Shown here piece after piece: positions 1 through 7,883 of a stretch of DNA of 58,998 nucleotides. Location: assembly GCA_027486345.1 (NCBI GenBank), contig JAIXPH010000044.1:1-58998 (forward strand), given 5' to 3'. Position 1 is the stretch's first letter, and every line of letters begins with the position of its first letter. The notes under the pieces are model-generated. The model made no database searches. It was given only the letters and a program-made list of their open reading frames with translations, and was not told the DNA's origin. Source of the stretch: Paracoccaceae bacterium. GTDB lineage: Bacteria > Pseudomonadota > Alphaproteobacteria > Rhodobacterales > Rhodobacteraceae. Made by a program: the position numbers and the translations under genes.

Positions 1-85
1 CCCACGCCGGCAGGTCGGCCGCGCCGTACTGCTTGAGGGTGTCGAGAAATCCGGTGGATTCGGTCGAGGCAGCGGTCGGTTTCAC
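1..85 (-). CDS. N-terminal end of an unidentified leftward gene (partial)
   Basis: A reading frame starts with GTG at 85 on the minus strand, preceded by a GGAGAG ribosome binding site at a good distance, and stays open to the left edge (28 codons, start [20 protein letters not shown]). An in-frame stop lies 18-21 bases upstream of the GTG, so no longer start is possible. The frame has ordinary codon use for the region. I do not recognise the family from so few residues. It diverges from the truncated thiG, so it is probably not part of the thiamine operon. Confidence 0.4.
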   Translation of the reverse strand, partial: MKPTAASTESTGFLDTLKQYGAADLPAW

Positions 86-182
86 GTCCAGCTCTCCTGT
101 CGATTATGGAGCGTGCCCGGTCGCCAATCGCGCAGCCGCGTTCGGCGCACCTCACTCCAAGAGAAAATCGTACCGAAAAGCA

Positions 183-196
183 GTTCTCATGAGAAC
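183..196. promoter_or_regulatory. perfect 14-bp palindrome, possible operator
   Basis: The bases GTTCTCATGAGAAC form a perfect inverted repeat in an AT-richer stretch about 100 bp upstream of the GTG start of the left-edge gene and just before the truncated thiG sequence begins. The position suits a dimeric repressor site for the left gene, but no regulator can be named. Confidence 0.3.
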
Positions 197-220
197 AAAA
201 AATCGGTCCAACCCGAAAAC

Positions 221-787
221 ACGGCGCAAGAGGCGGTCACCACCGCCCGGATGGCCCGTGAGGTGTTCGGCACCGACTGGATCAAGCTTGAGGTGATCGG
301 CAATGCCGACACGCTGCAACCCGACCCCTTCGCGCTGGTCGAGGCGGCGCGGATCCTTTGTGCGGAGGGTTTCCAGGTCTTTCCCTACACCACCGAGGAT
401 CTGATCGTCGCCGAACGTCTGCTGGACGCCGGGTGCCGGGTGCTGATGCCCTGGGGCGCGCCGATCGGCTCGGGGCGCGGCCTGCGCCATGCCGATGCGC
501 TGGCCTCGATGCGGGGCTATTTCCCCGACGTGCCACTGATCGTCGATGCCGGGATCGGCGCGCCCAGCCAGGCGGCGCGGGCGATGGAACTGGGGTTCGA
601 CGCCGTGCTTCTGAACACCGCAGTCGCCAAGGCGGGCGATCCGGTGGCCATGGCGCGCGCCTTTGGACAGGCGGTGGCGGCCGGGCGGCTGGCCTATGAG
701 GCCGGCCTCATGCCGCCCCGCGACATGGCCGTGCCCTCGACCCCGGTGCTGGGGATGGCCGATCTGCGTTCCCGGGGGCTGGCATGA
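221..787 (+). pseudogene. thiG: thiG, thiazole synthase, 5'-truncated
   Basis: ThiG builds the thiazole phosphate ring of thiamine from deoxyxylulose 5-phosphate, ThiS thiocarboxylate and dehydroglycine. The frame from about 221 matches the C-terminal two thirds of ThiG: the block after the NTAG loop ([19 protein letters not shown]), the strand [49 protein letters not shown] and [11 protein letters not shown] are all present. The first roughly 75-80 residues, including the catalytic lysine region, are missing; the same frame runs upstream to a possible GTG at 113 but those residues do not resemble ThiG. thiO and thiS, which usually precede thiG, are also absent. It overlaps thiE by 4 bp. A short product could be made but should be inactive. 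Confidence 0.75.
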
Positions 788-1386
788 CCCTGCCGCGTTT
801 CTATCCGGTGCTGCCCGATGCCGCGATGATCGCCCGGCTGGTGCCCCAGGGCGTGCGGCTGGTGCAGTTGCGCTTCAAGGGCGATGCGGACGAGGTTCCC
901 GCCCAGATCGCGGCCTCGATGGCGATCTGTGAGCGACATGGGGCGCAGCTTGTCGTCAACGACCACTGGCAGGCGGCGCTGGATCAGGGCGCTGACTTCA
1001 TTCATCTGGGTCAGGAGGATCTGGACAACGCCGACACCGCCGCCATCGCCCGCACCGGGGCGCGGCTGGGCATCTCCACCCACGACCGGGCAGAGCTTGA
1101 CCGCGCACTTTCCCTGTCGCCGGCCTATGTTGCCCTGGGTCCGATCTGGCCGACGTTGCTGAAGCAGATGCCCTGGCGGTCGCAGGGGCTGGAGAAGCTG
1201 GCCCGCTGGAAGGCGCGGGTCGGGGATATTCCGTTGGTGGCCATCGGCGGCCTCACTCCGGCGCGCCTGCCAGAGGTGTTTGCTGCCGGGGCGGACGTGG
1301 CGGCGGTGGTCACCGATCTTGTCGCCGCGCCCGACCCCGAGGCGCAGACCCGGGCCTGGGTGCGGGCCAGCGGGGCCAGGACATGA
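784..1386 (+). CDS. thiE: ThiE, thiamine-phosphate synthase
   Basis: ThiE joins the pyrimidine pyrophosphate and thiazole phosphate to give thiamine phosphate in the cytoplasm. The 200-residue product has the TIM-barrel landmarks of the family: LVQLRFKG near residue 28, [10 protein letters not shown] and [12 protein letters not shown] (pyrophosphate and magnesium site) near residues 57-80, [20 protein letters not shown] near residue 117 and VAIGG near residue 155. It overlaps thiG and thiF by 4 bp at each side, so it is translationally coupled within the thiamine operon. Confidence 0.9.
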   Translation: MTLPRFYPVLPDAAMIARLVPQGVRLVQLRFKGDADEVPAQIAASMAICERHGAQLVVNDHWQAALDQGADFIHLGQEDLDNADTAAIARTGARLGISTHDRAELDRALSLSPAYVALGPIWPTLLKQMPWRSQGLEKLARWKARVGDIPLVAIGGLTPARLPEVFAAGADVAAVVTDLVAAPDPEAQTRAWVRASGART

Positions 1387-2333
1387 GCCGCTATGTCCGC
1401 CAGATGCAGGTGCCCGGCGTCGGCGCCAGCGGACAGGCGCGGCTGTCGACGGCGCATGTGCTGGTCATCGGGGCGGGCGGTCTTGGCTGCACGGTGATCC
1501 CGGCGCTGGCGGCGGCGGGGGTAGGACGCCTGACGATCATCGACCCGGATCAGGTGGCGCTCAGCAACCTGCACCGCCAGACGCTCTACTCCGCCGCCGA
1601 TCTGGGCGAGCCCAAGGCTGGAATCGCCGCCGTCCGGGCAAGGGCGCTGAACCCGGACTGCCAGGCCACCGCCCTGACGCTGCGACTTGATCCGGCGAAT
1701 GCCCCGGCACTGATCGCGGGCGCCGATCTGGTCGTGGACGCCGCTGACAGCTTTGCCGTGACCTATACCCTGTCCGACCTGTGCCTTGCGGCCGGCAAGC
1801 CGATGATCTCGGCCTCGGTCATCGGGCTGGCAGGATATGCGGGCGGCTTTTGTGCTGCGGCCCCCGGTTATCGCGCGGTGTTCCCAGAACTGCCCGCCCA
1901 GGCGGCAAGCTGCGCCAGTGCCGGGGTCCTGGGGCCAGCCGTGGCCGCCCTGGGTGCGGTGCAGGCACAGATGGTGCTGTCGGTGCTGATCGGGCTGGAG
2001 CCGAACCCCTTGGGCCGGCTGGTGACGCTGGACATGGGCCGTTGGCGGTTCGGCGGCTTCGAGTTTCACGGTGCCGCCGAGGCTGACGGCTTCGGCTTTG
2101 TCGCGGCCTCGCAGATCGGCGGCGACGATACGGTGATCGACCTGCGCCCGGCGGGCTCTGTCCAGGCGCTGCCCGCAGCTCAGGTTTTGGCCCCCGGCGA
2201 CTTGGCCGATTGGCCAATCCCGGCGGGACGGGTGATCCTGTGCTGTTCCACCGGTCTTCGGGCCTGGCGCGGCGCGCAGGTGCTGGCAGCGCGCGGGGCA
2301 AGTGCGCTGGCCCTGCTGGCCGACGGGCAATGA
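1383..2333 (+). CDS. thiF: ThiF/MoeB/HesA-family adenylyltransferase with a C-terminal rhodanese-like part
   Basis: The family adenylates the C-terminal glycine of ThiS-like sulfur carriers. The N-terminal part has the nucleotide fold (LVIGAGGLGCTVIPALAAAG near residue 29), the arginine-bearing SNLHRQTLY and the AGVLGPAVAALGA block preceded by a cysteine. The two CxxC zinc motifs of MoeB are not seen (YRAVFPE stands where YRCLFP is usual). The last 75 residues look like a short rhodanese-type module (VIDLRPAGS, then ILCCSTGLRAWRGAQ with a candidate active cysteine), which could feed sulfur to ThiS. It overlaps thiE and thiD by 4 bp, which supports a thiamine rather than molybdopterin role. 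Confidence 0.82.
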   Translation: MSRYVRQMQVPGVGASGQARLSTAHVLVIGAGGLGCTVIPALAAAGVGRLTIIDPDQVALSNLHRQTLYSAADLGEPKAGIAAVRARALNPDCQATALTLRLDPANAPALIAGADLVVDAADSFAVTYTLSDLCLAAGKPMISASVIGLAGYAGGFCAAAPGYRAVFPELPAQAASCASAGVLGPAVAALGAVQAQMVLSVLIGLEPNPLGRLVTLDMGRWRFGGFEFHGAAEADGFGFVAASQIGGDDTVIDLRPAGSVQALPAAQVLAPGDLADWPIPAGRVILCCSTGLRAWRGAQVLAARGASALALLADGQ

Positions 2334-3028
2334 GCGTTTTGGTGATCGCCGGGCTGGACAGTTCCTGCGGAGCCGGGCTGGCGCGGGATCTTGCGGTCAT
2401 GGCCGATCTGGACATCGAGGCCCGGCTCGCGACAACGGCGGTGACGGCGCAGGATGCGGCGGGTGGCTGCATCGTGCATCCCGTGCCGCCCGAGGTGGTC
2501 GTGGCGCAGATCCGCGCCGCCGGCCCGCTCCGCGCGGCCAAACTGGGAATGCTGGCCAATGCAGATATTGTCGAGGCCATTGCGGCAACTCTTCCCGACC
2601 TGCCTTTCGTTCTGGATCCGGTTCTGGCGTCCAGCGCCGGAGTGACACTCCTTGACGACGCGGGGCGGGCCGCGATGATGACCCGGCTGATCCCGCGGGC
2701 AGCACTTGTCACTCCGAACCTGCCCGAGGCCTACCGACTGACCGGTCTTGCAGGGGAGGCGGACCTGGGTGCGCTCGCCGCCGGTTTTTTTGCCATGGGC
2801 GCTCGGGCCGTCCTGCTGAAGGGCGGCCACGCAATCGGACCAGGGGCGATCGATTGGCTCATGCGGCCGAACGCACCCCCGCTCAGCTTCGCCGCCGTCC
2901 GCAAGCCCGGCGACCGGCGCGGCACCGGCTGCACGTTGGCCAGCGCCATCGCCGCCCATCTGGCCAGTGGTAGTGATCTGCCCACCGCCTGCGGGCAAGC
3001 GAAACGCTACCTTGCCGACTGGATCTAA
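2330..3028 (+). CDS. thiD: ThiD, hydroxymethylpyrimidine/phosphomethylpyrimidine kinase
   Basis: ThiD phosphorylates HMP and HMP-phosphate for thiamine synthesis. The 232-residue protein is a ribokinase-fold kinase, about 30 residues shorter than most ThiD. It shows the substrate motif AGLDSSCGAGLARDL near residue 7, TAVTAQDAAGG, VLDPVLASSAG, LVTPNLPEA and the anion hole GTGCTLASAIAAHLA near residue 203. The ATG at 2330 overlaps the thiF stop and is chosen over an upstream in-frame start inside thiF. It is the last gene of the thiamine cluster. Confidence 0.88.
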   Translation: MSVLVIAGLDSSCGAGLARDLAVMADLDIEARLATTAVTAQDAAGGCIVHPVPPEVVVAQIRAAGPLRAAKLGMLANADIVEAIAATLPDLPFVLDPVLASSAGVTLLDDAGRAAMMTRLIPRAALVTPNLPEAYRLTGLAGEADLGALAAGFFAMGARAVLLKGGHAIGPGAIDWLMRPNAPPLSFAAVRKPGDRRGTGCTLASAIAAHLASGSDLPTACGQAKRYLADWI

Positions 3029-3032
3029 GCAG

Positions 3033-3051
3033 GCGCGTTGCGGCGCGCTTT
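3033..3051 (+). terminator. weak stem-loop after thiD
   Basis: GCGCG, a six-base loop and CGCGC are followed by TTTC directly after the thiD stop. The stem is only 5 bp and the T run is short, so this is a tentative terminator separating the thi genes from the que genes. Confidence 0.3.
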
Positions 3052-3099
3052 CATCTTCACCCGCCGCCCTCATCGCAGTATAGACGCCACATTCTGAAT

Positions 3100-3131
3100 A
3101 CCGGTCGCAGCCTACCCGGTCAAAACAAGGA
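3100..3131 (+). promoter_or_regulatory. preQ1-I riboswitch overlapping the queC ribosome binding site
   Basis: The leader ACCGG-TCGCAGCCTAC-CCGGT-CAAAACAAGGA has the preQ1 class I layout: a 5-bp P1 stem (3100-3104 with 3116-3120), a C-rich loop containing CGCAG, and an A-rich 3' tail that can fold back as a pseudoknot. The loop TCGCAG and the tail AAAACAAGG match the translational Thermoanaerobacter tengcongensis type, as I remember that sequence. The tail contains the AAGGA Shine-Dalgarno of queC (ATG at 3139), so ligand binding should block translation of queC and the coupled queDE. Confidence 0.85.
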
Positions 3132-3138
3132 CGTCTGC

Positions 3139-3837
3139 ATGAAAACCATCGTCATCTGCTCCGGCGGATTGGACTCCGTTTCGCTGGCTCACAGGGTCGT
3201 GGCCGAACATGACCTGCTCGGGCTGCTGTCCTTTGATTATGGACAGCGGCACCGCAAGGAACTGGACTTTGCGGCGGCCTGTGCGACGCGCCTGAACGTG
3301 CCGCATCAGATCATCGACATTCGCGCGATTGGCCAAAGCCTGTCCGGCTCGGCTCTGACCGATGATGTGGCGGTGCCCGACGGGCATTACGCCGAAGAGA
3401 GCATGCGCATCACCGTCGTGCCGAACCGCAATGCGATCATGCTGACCGTCGCCTTTGGCGTTGCAGCGATGCGCGGGGCGGATGCCGTCGCCACGGCGGT
3501 GCACGGCGGCGACCATTTCATCTACCCCGATTGCCGCCCCGGATTCATTGACGCATTCCAGACCATGCAACGCCATGCGCTGGACGGATATGCCGATATA
3601 GCGCTGCTGGCACCCTATGTGAATGTGCCGAAATCGGCCATCGTCACCGATGGTGCAAGGCACGGCACGCCTTTTGCGCAGACTTGGTCCTGCTACAAGG
3701 GGGGAGCAGTCCATTGCGGGCGCTGTGGTACCTGCGTTGAGCGGCGCGAGGCCTTCGATCTGGCGGTGATTGCTGATCCGACCGAATACGCCGATGCGGA
3801 TTTCTGGCGCGAAGCTGTCAAGCGGGGGGCGGTCTGA
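3139..3837 (+). CDS. queC: QueC, 7-cyano-7-deazaguanine (preQ0) synthase
   Basis: QueC converts 7-carboxy-7-deazaguanine to preQ0 using ATP and ammonia. The 232-residue protein begins with the PP-loop CSGGLDSVSL (residues 7-16) and ends with the zinc site CYKGGAVHCGRCGTC near residue 190. The intermediate blocks DYGQRH, VPNRNAIML, AVHGGDHFIYPDCRP and APYVN are also family landmarks. Its stop codon overlaps the queD ATG by 1 bp, and its start lies 8 bases after the preQ1 riboswitch, so queuosine feedback is expected. Confidence 0.95.
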   Translation: MKTIVICSGGLDSVSLAHRVVAEHDLLGLLSFDYGQRHRKELDFAAACATRLNVPHQIIDIRAIGQSLSGSALTDDVAVPDGHYAEESMRITVVPNRNAIMLTVAFGVAAMRGADAVATAVHGGDHFIYPDCRPGFIDAFQTMQRHALDGYADIALLAPYVNVPKSAIVTDGARHGTPFAQTWSCYKGGAVHCGRCGTCVERREAFDLAVIADPTEYADADFWREAVKRGAV

Positions 3838-4193
3838 TGTTCTTTATCACCAAGGAATTCCACTTTTCCGCCTCGCATCAACTGTGCCAGCTGCCGTTGG
3901 ATCATCAATGCGCGCGGCTGCACGGCCACAATTACATTGTGGTGGTGGAGCTTGCCGCGGCCAAGCTGAACGGCTTTGGTTTCGTGCGCGACTACCATGA
4001 TCTGGCCCCGCTCAAACGCTACATCGACGATCATTTTGATCATCGCCACCTCAATGAGGTGCTAGGCCATGATGCGGTCACCTCGGAATGTCTGGCGCAG
4101 CATTTCTACGACTGGTGCAAACCGCGCCTGCCGGAAACCGTCGCAGTGCGGGTCAGCGAGACGCCAAAGACCTGGGCGGAATACCGGCCATGA
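3837..4193 (+). CDS. queD: QueD, 6-carboxy-tetrahydropterin synthase
   Basis: QueD turns dihydroneopterin triphosphate into 6-carboxy-tetrahydropterin, the substrate of QueE. The 118-residue protein keeps the zinc histidines (HFSASHQL near residue 9 and LHGHNY near residue 29), the catalytic cysteine just before them (HQCARLHG), FVRDYHDL, and the C-terminal [11 protein letters not shown] with the substrate-anchoring glutamate. It is overlapped by queC (1 bp) and queE (4 bp). Confidence 0.94.
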   Translation: MFFITKEFHFSASHQLCQLPLDHQCARLHGHNYIVVVELAAAKLNGFGFVRDYHDLAPLKRYIDDHFDHRHLNEVLGHDAVTSECLAQHFYDWCKPRLPETVAVRVSETPKTWAEYRP

Positions 4194-4927
4194 CCGGGAC
4201 CGTCGAAAGCGAGATCCGCATCTCCGAAATTTTCGGGCCAACCATCCAAGGCGAGGGCGCGTTGATCGGCCAACCCACCGTCTTCGTGCGCACCGGCGGC
4301 TGTGATTATCGCTGCGCTTGGTGCGACAGCCTGCACGCCGTGGACAGCCGCATGCGCGCCGAGTGGCGCGCGATGAGTACTGACGAGGTGCTTGATGAGG
4401 TTCGCACGCTGTCGGGGGGCCAGCCCTTGATGGTGTCGTTGTCGGGGGGAAATCCGGCCATTCAGCCCTTGGGGCCGCTGATCCGGCAGGGGCAGGCAGA
4501 GGGCTACCGCTTTGCGCTGGAAACCCAAGGCTCGGTCAGCCGCGACTGGTTTGCAGATCTGGATGTCTTGGTGCTGAGCCCGAAACCACCCTCCAGTGCA
4601 ATGACGACCGACTGGGTTGCACTGCGGGCCTGTGTGGAGGCCGCCGTCGCAGGGCCGCAAATCGTGCTGAAATTCGTGGTGTTCGATTTAGAAGATTATG
4701 CCTATGCCCGTGATGCGGCCACGCGGTTTCCGAGCCTGCCGGTCTATCTGCAACCGGGCAATCACACCCCGTCGGGGCCGCAGGATGACGACGCCTTTAT
4801 CGACACCGACCGTATTTTGCAGCGCATGGGCTGGCTGGTGGACCGAGTGATGGCCGACCGCTGGTTTGCCGCCCATGTACTGCCGCAACTGCACGTTCTG
4901 CTGTGGGGCAACAAACGCGGCGTGTGA
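4190..4927 (+). CDS. queE: QueE, 7-carboxy-7-deazaguanine synthase (radical SAM)
   Basis: QueE is a radical SAM enzyme that contracts the pterin ring to 7-carboxy-7-deazaguanine. The 245-residue product has [19 protein letters not shown] near the N-terminus, the [4Fe-4S] motif CDYRCAWC (CxxxCxxC) near residue 37, the SAM-binding LSGGNPA near residue 84, ETQGS and LSPKPP. The ATG at 4190 overlaps the queD stop by 4 bp and is preferred to an in-frame start inside queD. No coding defects are visible. Confidence 0.93.
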   Translation: MTGTVESEIRISEIFGPTIQGEGALIGQPTVFVRTGGCDYRCAWCDSLHAVDSRMRAEWRAMSTDEVLDEVRTLSGGQPLMVSLSGGNPAIQPLGPLIRQGQAEGYRFALETQGSVSRDWFADLDVLVLSPKPPSSAMTTDWVALRACVEAAVAGPQIVLKFVVFDLEDYAYARDAATRFPSLPVYLQPGNHTPSGPQDDDAFIDTDRILQRMGWLVDRVMADRWFAAHVLPQLHVLLWGNKRGV

Positions 4928-4944
4928 CCGCGAGGGAGATCGAC

Positions 4945-5406
4945 ATGACTGATATCTACAAGGATCTGCAACAGCTTGGCAGTGCCACCGCGCTGCCGCA
5001 AAGCCCCGAGGCTGCGGTGCTGGAAAAGGTGGCGAACCCGCAGGCGGGTACCGCTTATTGCGTGCGCTTTACCGCCCCCGAATTCACCTCGCTTTGTCCG
5101 ATGACCGGCCAGCCTGACTTTGCGCATCTGGTGATCGATTACGTGCCTCAGCACTGGCTGGTGGAAAGCAAATCGCTGAAGCTATATCTCGGTTCTTTCC
5201 GCAACCATGGTGCGTTTCATGAGGATTGTACGGTTTCGATCGGCAGACGGGTGGTTGACCTGCTCACCCCTGAATGGCTGCGCATCGGCGGCTATTGGTA
5301 TCCGCGCGGCGGTATCCCGATTGATGTGTTCTACCAGACCGGCCCTCTTCCAGATAACGTCTGGATCCCCGATCAGGGCGTGCCGCCCTATCGCGGGCGC
5401 GGCTGA
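4945..5406 (+). CDS. queF: QueF, NADPH-dependent 7-cyano-7-deazaguanine reductase
   Basis: QueF reduces the nitrile of preQ0 to the amine preQ1, the ligand sensed by the riboswitch upstream. It is the short (type I) form, 153 residues, with the nucleophile in [14 protein letters not shown] near residue 51 and the NADPH/substrate block [20 protein letters not shown] near residue 75. The ATG at 4945 follows the GAGGGAGA ribosome binding site and lies 17 bp after queE, so it closes the queCDEF operon. Confidence 0.95.
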   Translation: MTDIYKDLQQLGSATALPQSPEAAVLEKVANPQAGTAYCVRFTAPEFTSLCPMTGQPDFAHLVIDYVPQHWLVESKSLKLYLGSFRNHGAFHEDCTVSIGRRVVDLLTPEWLRIGGYWYPRGGIPIDVFYQTGPLPDNVWIPDQGVPPYRGRG

Positions 5407-5479
5407 TGCATGAACCCAAGACTACAATACCGTGGTAGTGGCGGGCAGGCTCATCCCAAAGTCATCATAGTGAGGCGGA

Positions 5480-6103
5480 ATGGAATTTCTACCAGCACAG
5501 GCCGAGACGCTGAACGACATTCTGCGCTGGCGTCGCGATGTCCGGCACTTTCGCACTGATCCCGTTGCGGAACCCGTCATCGACCGGTTGCGGGGGGCGA
5601 TGGATATGGCTCCGTCGGTGGGCAACTCCCGTCCTTGGCGTGTCCTGCGGGTCATGGATCCGGGGAAGCGCGCAGCGGTTCAGGCGATCTTTGAACGCTG
5701 CAACCATGAGGCTGCGGCGGGCTATGATGATGCGACAAAGGCGGAATATGTCCGGCTGAAACTGGCAGGGCTGCGCGATGCCCCAGTGCATCTTGCTGTG
5801 TTCACCGACACGATCCCCGCCGAGGGGCGGAGGTTGGGGCGGCGGACCATGCCCGAAACCCTGCAGTTTTCGACCGTCATGGCGATTCATACCCTCTGGC
5901 TGGCAGCCCGGTCCGAAAACATCGGCCTTGGCTGGGTGTCCATTCTGGAACCCGCTGCGGTGCAAGCCATTTTCGATGTGCCGCGAAGCTGGGTTTTTAC
6001 AGGGTATCTTTGTCTGGGACACGCGGAGTTCGCGGATGATCGCCCGCTTTTGCACCGAACCGGGTGGCAATACGATACGCCGACGCACTGGCAAGATTGC
6101 TGA
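5480..6103 (+). CDS. bluB: BluB, 5,6-dimethylbenzimidazole synthase
   Basis: BluB consumes FMNH2 and O2 to make 5,6-dimethylbenzimidazole, the lower ligand of cobalamin. The 207-residue protein is a nitroreductase-fold member with RRDVRHFRTDPV near residue 18, MDMAPSVGNSRPWR near residue 41, RRTMPETLQFSTVMAI and GLGWVSILEP, the pattern of BluB rather than general nitroreductases. It has a GAGGCGGA ribosome binding site. It sits 73 bp after queF with no riboswitch in front, and is the only B12 gene outside the 26-44 kb island; the IS material begins 77 bp downstream. Confidence 0.9.
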   Translation: MEFLPAQAETLNDILRWRRDVRHFRTDPVAEPVIDRLRGAMDMAPSVGNSRPWRVLRVMDPGKRAAVQAIFERCNHEAAAGYDDATKAEYVRLKLAGLRDAPVHLAVFTDTIPAEGRRLGRRTMPETLQFSTVMAIHTLWLAARSENIGLGWVSILEPAAVQAIFDVPRSWVFTGYLCLGHAEFADDRPLLHRTGWQYDTPTHWQDC

Positions 6104-6180
6104 TCCCGACGGATTTTCGTTCGAGTGGAAAGGCCTACCGCTAAAACTCTGAGTCGACTGTACAGTTCTTTTCGGAAGTT

Positions 6181-6423
6181 GGTCTGCCCCCAAAAAGTGG
6201 TCCTCCCTGAGGTATGGCTTACGAGCCATTTGGAGGATGCAGGAATGCCCCAGAAAAAGCACAAGCCTGAGGAGATCGTCGCCAAGCTCCGGCAGGTCGA
6301 CGTGCTGGTGTCGCAAGGCCAGTCAGTGGCCGAAGCCGTGCGGTCAATCGGTGTGACGCAGTTCACTTACTATAGGTGGCGCAAGGAGTTCGGCGGGTTG
6401 AAGACCGACCAGGTGAAGCGGCT
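6181..6423 (+). mobile_element. IS3-family element type A, left end with truncated orfA
   Basis: The 23-bp end at 6181-6203 (starts GGTCTGCCCCCAAAAAGTGG) and the orfA start at 6245 (MPQKKHKPEEIVAKLRQV...) are nearly identical to the copy at 55755. orfA is an HTH protein (SVAEAVRSIGVTQFTYYRWR). Its homology stops abruptly after KRL at about 6423, where foreign transposase sequence is joined in frame. Confidence 0.8.
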
Positions 6424-6655
6424 CTTCGGTATCGACCATGCCCGTGATGCTGTGGCCCGCTGGACCCATAGCTACAACACTGAGCGGCCCCATGCAGCGC
6501 TCGGATACCAAGCCCCGGTGGTCTTTGCCGCCCAACTCACCGCAATGGGCGATCAGCTTGGCGCACATGCACCGCTGCGCAGATCGTCCATTGCTCCGTC
6601 GGCGCAACCGAGCAAAATTCAGCAAAGGACTCTGGTCTCAGCTGGACGAGCATCG
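6424..6655 (+). pseudogene. C-terminal scrap of an IS3 orfB transposase fused behind orfA
   Basis: In frame with the preceding orfA, this stretch encodes the end of an IS3 integrase domain (SYNTERPHAALGYQAPVV, then AAQLTAMGDQ and RTLVSAG). The YN.ERPH.ALGYQ motif is typical of orfB C-termini. The catalytic DDE residues lie upstream in a normal orfB and are absent here, so it is inactive. It comes from a different IS3 subtype than the orfA it is fused to. Confidence 0.7.
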
Positions 6656-6659
6656 GGGT

Positions 6660-6971
6660 CACAGCACGACCTGCAGGCACTGCACCGCGTCCGGTCGCGG
6701 CTGTTTTCTCGCCGCACGGCAACCATCAATCAGATCCGAGCCTTTCTTATCGAACAAGGCATCACGATCCGGAAGGGTCTGCGCGCCGTTCAAAACTAGC
6801 TTCTGACTCTTCTGGACGAACGCCGGGACGAGATCTCACCGGGGATAAGACACATCATCCTTGATCTTCATGACGACTGGATGCGCCTCGATGCCCGGAT
6901 CGAAGCGATCTCCCAGGAAATCGCTGAGATCGGACAAAGCGAGGCCCACTGCAGGGCGTTGAGGACCATTC
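6660..6971 (+). mobile_element. IS110-family transposase, N-terminal remnant
   Basis: The translation HDLQALHRVRSRLFSRRTA, then INQIRAFLIEQGI, then (after a TAG at 6797-6799) LLTLLDERRDEISP...DDWMRLDARIEAISQEIAEI...CRALRTI is the central part of an IS110-type transposase. It contains one in-frame stop. It breaks off at RTI, directly where the IS66 left end begins at about 6972, so IS66 appears to have landed inside this element; its other half is not found beyond IS66. Confidence 0.7.
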
Positions 6972-7055
6972 GTAAGCGCCGTCTTGACCCCACCTTCCTG
7001 CTGAATCCGTAAGCTGCGATGCGCCCTCGTATGGAGATTTGCAGGGGAGGCGTCA

Positions 7056-7454
7056 GTGGGAGTCCATCGGGAGCGCAGTATGGAGGCCGTTGGGTTTGTG
7101 GAGCTTTTGGCGGCTCCGGCGGCCAAGCGGCGATGGTCCGACGAAGCTAAGGGTCGGATGGTGGCGGAGACGCTGGTGCCCGGTGTCACGATGAACGAGG
7201 TGGCACGTCGGCGTGGGTTGAAGGCCAATCACCTGTCTTCTTGGCGGACGCTGGCGCGGCAAGGCAAACTGGTGGTGCCGGAATTTGCGGGGGCGGAGTT
7301 CGCCGCGCCGGTGGCATTGTCGCAGCCGGTCGAGACGCCGGTGGAGACGGCGTCGATTGATCTGATCATCGGGCCGGTGACGGTGCGGCTGGACGGTGCC
7401 ACTGCTGCGGCACGGGTCGCGGAACTGGTCATAGCGCTGCAGGCCCGCCCGTGA
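7056..7454 (+). CDS. tnpA: IS66 TnpA (Orf1), helix-turn-helix protein
   Basis: The 132-residue accessory protein of IS66 has the HTH region AKRRWSDEAKGRMVAETLVPG...NEVARRRGLKANHLSSWR and a C-terminal IIGPVTVRLDG segment typical of the family. The GTG at 7056 has the better ribosome binding site (GGGGAGG five bases upstream); an ATG at 7080 is an alternative start that would remove eight residues. It overlaps tnpB by 4 bp. Confidence 0.85.
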   Translation: MGVHRERSMEAVGFVELLAAPAAKRRWSDEAKGRMVAETLVPGVTMNEVARRRGLKANHLSSWRTLARQGKLVVPEFAGAEFAAPVALSQPVETPVETASIDLIIGPVTVRLDGATAAARVAELVIALQARP

Positions 7455-7804
7455 TCTTTCCGTCGAACCGGGTGCGGATCATGGTTGCCACGAAGCCCAT
7501 CGACTTCCGCAAGGGTCACGACAGCCTGGCCGCGATGGTGAAGAACGAGCTGCGCACGGACCCGTTCACTGGGACGGACTTCGTCTTCCGGGCCAGAAAG
7601 GCGGACCGGTTGAAGCTCTTGTATTGGGACGGCACCGGTCTGGTGCTGGCCTACAAGCGGCTTGAGGAGCACAGCTTCACCTGGCCCGCCGTGAAGGACG
7701 GGCTTATGCTGATGAACCACGCGCAGTTCGAGGCGTTGTTTGCGGGTCTTGACTGGCGGCGGGTTCGGGCCGTCGGGGCGAAGGCTCCCGAAGCGGTGGA
7801 ATGA
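7451..7804 (+). CDS. tnpB: IS66 TnpB (Orf2)
   Basis: The 117-residue protein is a clear IS66 Orf2, with VATKPIDFRKGHDSLAAMV near residue 12, DPFTGTDFVFRARKADRLK and LLYWDGTGLVLAYKRLE. The biochemical role of TnpB is not established, but it is required for IS66 transposition. The ATG overlaps the tnpA stop by 4 bp, and tnpC follows after 79 bp. No defects are seen. Confidence 0.9.
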   Translation: MIFPSNRVRIMVATKPIDFRKGHDSLAAMVKNELRTDPFTGTDFVFRARKADRLKLLYWDGTGLVLAYKRLEEHSFTWPAVKDGLMLMNHAQFEALFAGLDWRRVRAVGAKAPEAVE

Positions 7805-7883
7805 CGGGATCTGGCCTGCGGCAGGATGACTCGGTTTGTGCTTTGGGCGGGCATCGGACAGGCCACTATGGTAGACCCGCGCC

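Noticed and set aside
5421-5439. ACTAC-N9-GTAGT inverted repeat between queF and bluB
   Set aside because: The arms are only 5 bp and no regulator fits; it could be chance, and there is no cobalamin riboswitch sequence before bluB.
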